Part shown: one piece after another, positions 34,751-35,164 of the stretch
Layout: the number at the start of each line of letters is the position of its first letter
Numbering within the stretch: the first letter of the stretch is position 1
DNA from: Betaproteobacteria bacterium UBA5582
Lineage (GTDB): Bacteria > Pseudomonadota > Gammaproteobacteria > Burkholderiales > Rhodocyclaceae
Reading direction: 5' to 3'
NCBI GenBank assembly: GCA_002425245.1
Contig: DILW01000164.1
Location: 1-35,164, forward strand
DNA: 35,164 nt
Made by a program: the position numbers and the translations under genes
Notes under the pieces: generated by a model
Told to the model about the DNA's origin: nothing
Databases searched by the model: none
What the model saw: the letters and a program-made list of their open reading frames with translations, nothing else

Positions 34751-34956
34751 GCGAGCACATCTTCGAAGGCAGCTTCCGCGCCGTGCAAGCGGATGACCGT
34801 CTCGAATGCGGCATCTGCTGGTGGGTGTACGATCCGGCCGAAGGCGACGACGTGCGCGGCATTCCGGGTGGCACGCCGTTCTCCGAACTGCCCGACGACT
34901 GGTGCTGCCCCGGTTGCGACGCGCCGAAACACAAGTTCATGGTCATTGCTGCGTGA
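34747..34956 (+). CDS. hoxR: Rubredoxin HoxR
   Basis: A 69-residue rubredoxin with the iron site formed by CGIC (Cys21 and Cys24) and CPGC (Cys54 and Cys57), plus the typical WWVYDPAEGDD and PDDWCCPGC surroundings. HoxR/HupI rubredoxins are needed for building or repairing the proximal FeS cluster of membrane-bound hydrogenases when oxygen is present. This agrees with the oxygen-tolerant HoxK here. I set the GTG at 34747 because it overlaps the hoxQ stop and gives the family length. It overlaps hoxT by GTGA. Confidence 0.95.
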   Translation: MSEHIFEGSFRAVQADDRLECGICWWVYDPAEGDDVRGIPGGTPFSELPDDWCCPGCDAPKHKFMVIAA

Positions 34957-35164
34957 AGTTCTGGCAAGACGATCCGGCCGCCGACATCGAAACTGTCTTC
35001 GCCGACATCGCGGCGACGCGCATGGCCGGCCTGCCGATCTGCAATCCGGCACTGCGGGTCGAGGCCATCGGTTTCCGGCAGGCGGACAGCGGTCACTGGG
35101 TTGGCGCTCTGGTCACGCCGTGGGCGATCAACCTGCTCTGCCTGCCCGGCCACGGCGTGACCAG
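34953..35164 (+). CDS. hoxT: Hydrogenase assembly chaperone HoxT (HybE family), N-terminal fragment
   Basis: An open frame starting with GTG inside the hoxR stop (GTGA) and continuing past the window end; 70 complete codons are visible. The fragment reads from VKFWQDDPAADIETVFADIA through MAGLPICNPALRVEAIGF to GALVTPWAINLLCLPG, matching the start of HybE/HoxT family chaperones. They assist FeS cluster delivery or Tat-substrate control for uptake hydrogenases. Its place after hoxR is as in the Ralstonia hoxKGZMLOQRTV order. Confidence 0.9.
   Translation, partial: MKFWQDDPAADIETVFADIAATRMAGLPICNPALRVEAIGFRQADSGHWVGALVTPWAINLLCLPGHGVT

Overview
The window looks like chromosomal DNA of a GC-rich betaproteobacterium, most likely in the Rhodocyclales (Dechloromonas, Azonexus or Accumulibacter-like). 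This is inferred from gene content, codon use and the gene orders (zapB-like/zapA/6S RNA, ccmABCDEFGHI, hoxKGZMLOQRT), not from a marker gene. All genes appear intact except the two cut by the window edges. I see no insertion sequence, prophage, CRISPR array, tRNA or rRNA.

Layout. (1) 1-3270, minus strand: a vitamin B12 uptake operon (btuB, a BtuC-type permease, and the start of a BtuD-type ATPase) behind a cobalamin riboswitch. (2) 3322-4127, plus: a small coiled-coil ZapB-like gene, zapA and 6S RNA with a strong terminator, followed by a TauE/SafE permease (4138-4950). (3) 4952-5728, minus: a crotonase-family enzyme lacking one of the two classical glutamates. (4) 5853-7889, plus: DUF485 protein and ActP-type acetate symporter, ending in a terminator. 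(5) 7932-15581: a GntR/FCD regulator divergent from a propionyl-CoA/methylmalonyl-CoA module (B12-dependent mutase, MeaB G-protein, PccB, PccA) closed by a terminator. (6) 15594-15848: an unrecognised 84-residue protein. (7) 15887-22458, minus: a complete System I cytochrome c maturation operon, ccmABCDEFGHI, with most genes overlapping by 4 bp. (8) 22532-24651: a di-heme cytochrome c peroxidase divergent from OxyR, with a near-perfect OxyR operator and an FNR-like site between them. (9) 24633-28559, minus: a 1308-residue CBS-GAF-PAS-GAF-PAS-GGDEF-EAL protein with a nine-cysteine cluster. (10) 28658-35164, plus: a membrane-bound [NiFe] hydrogenase operon of the oxygen-tolerant type, hoxKGZMLOQR and the start of hoxT, behind a sigma54 promoter.

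How it fits together. B12 uptake feeds the B12-dependent mutase. Acetate uptake and the propionyl-CoA to succinyl-CoA route suggest growth on short-chain fatty acids. The Ccm proteins would mature the c-type hemes of the peroxidase and of the respiratory chain. The hydrogenase feeds electrons through cytochrome b into the quinone pool and carries the six-cysteine proximal cluster and rubredoxin (HoxR) associated with hydrogen oxidation in air. The picture is a facultative, redox-flexible respiratory organism.

The system-level content is largely recognisable. The most unusual items are the cysteine cluster in the c-di-GMP protein next to the hydrogenase operon, two promoters placed so that their transcripts would be leaderless, the altered active sites of the crotonase and the peroxidase, and a 14-bp palindrome upstream of the sigma54 promoter.
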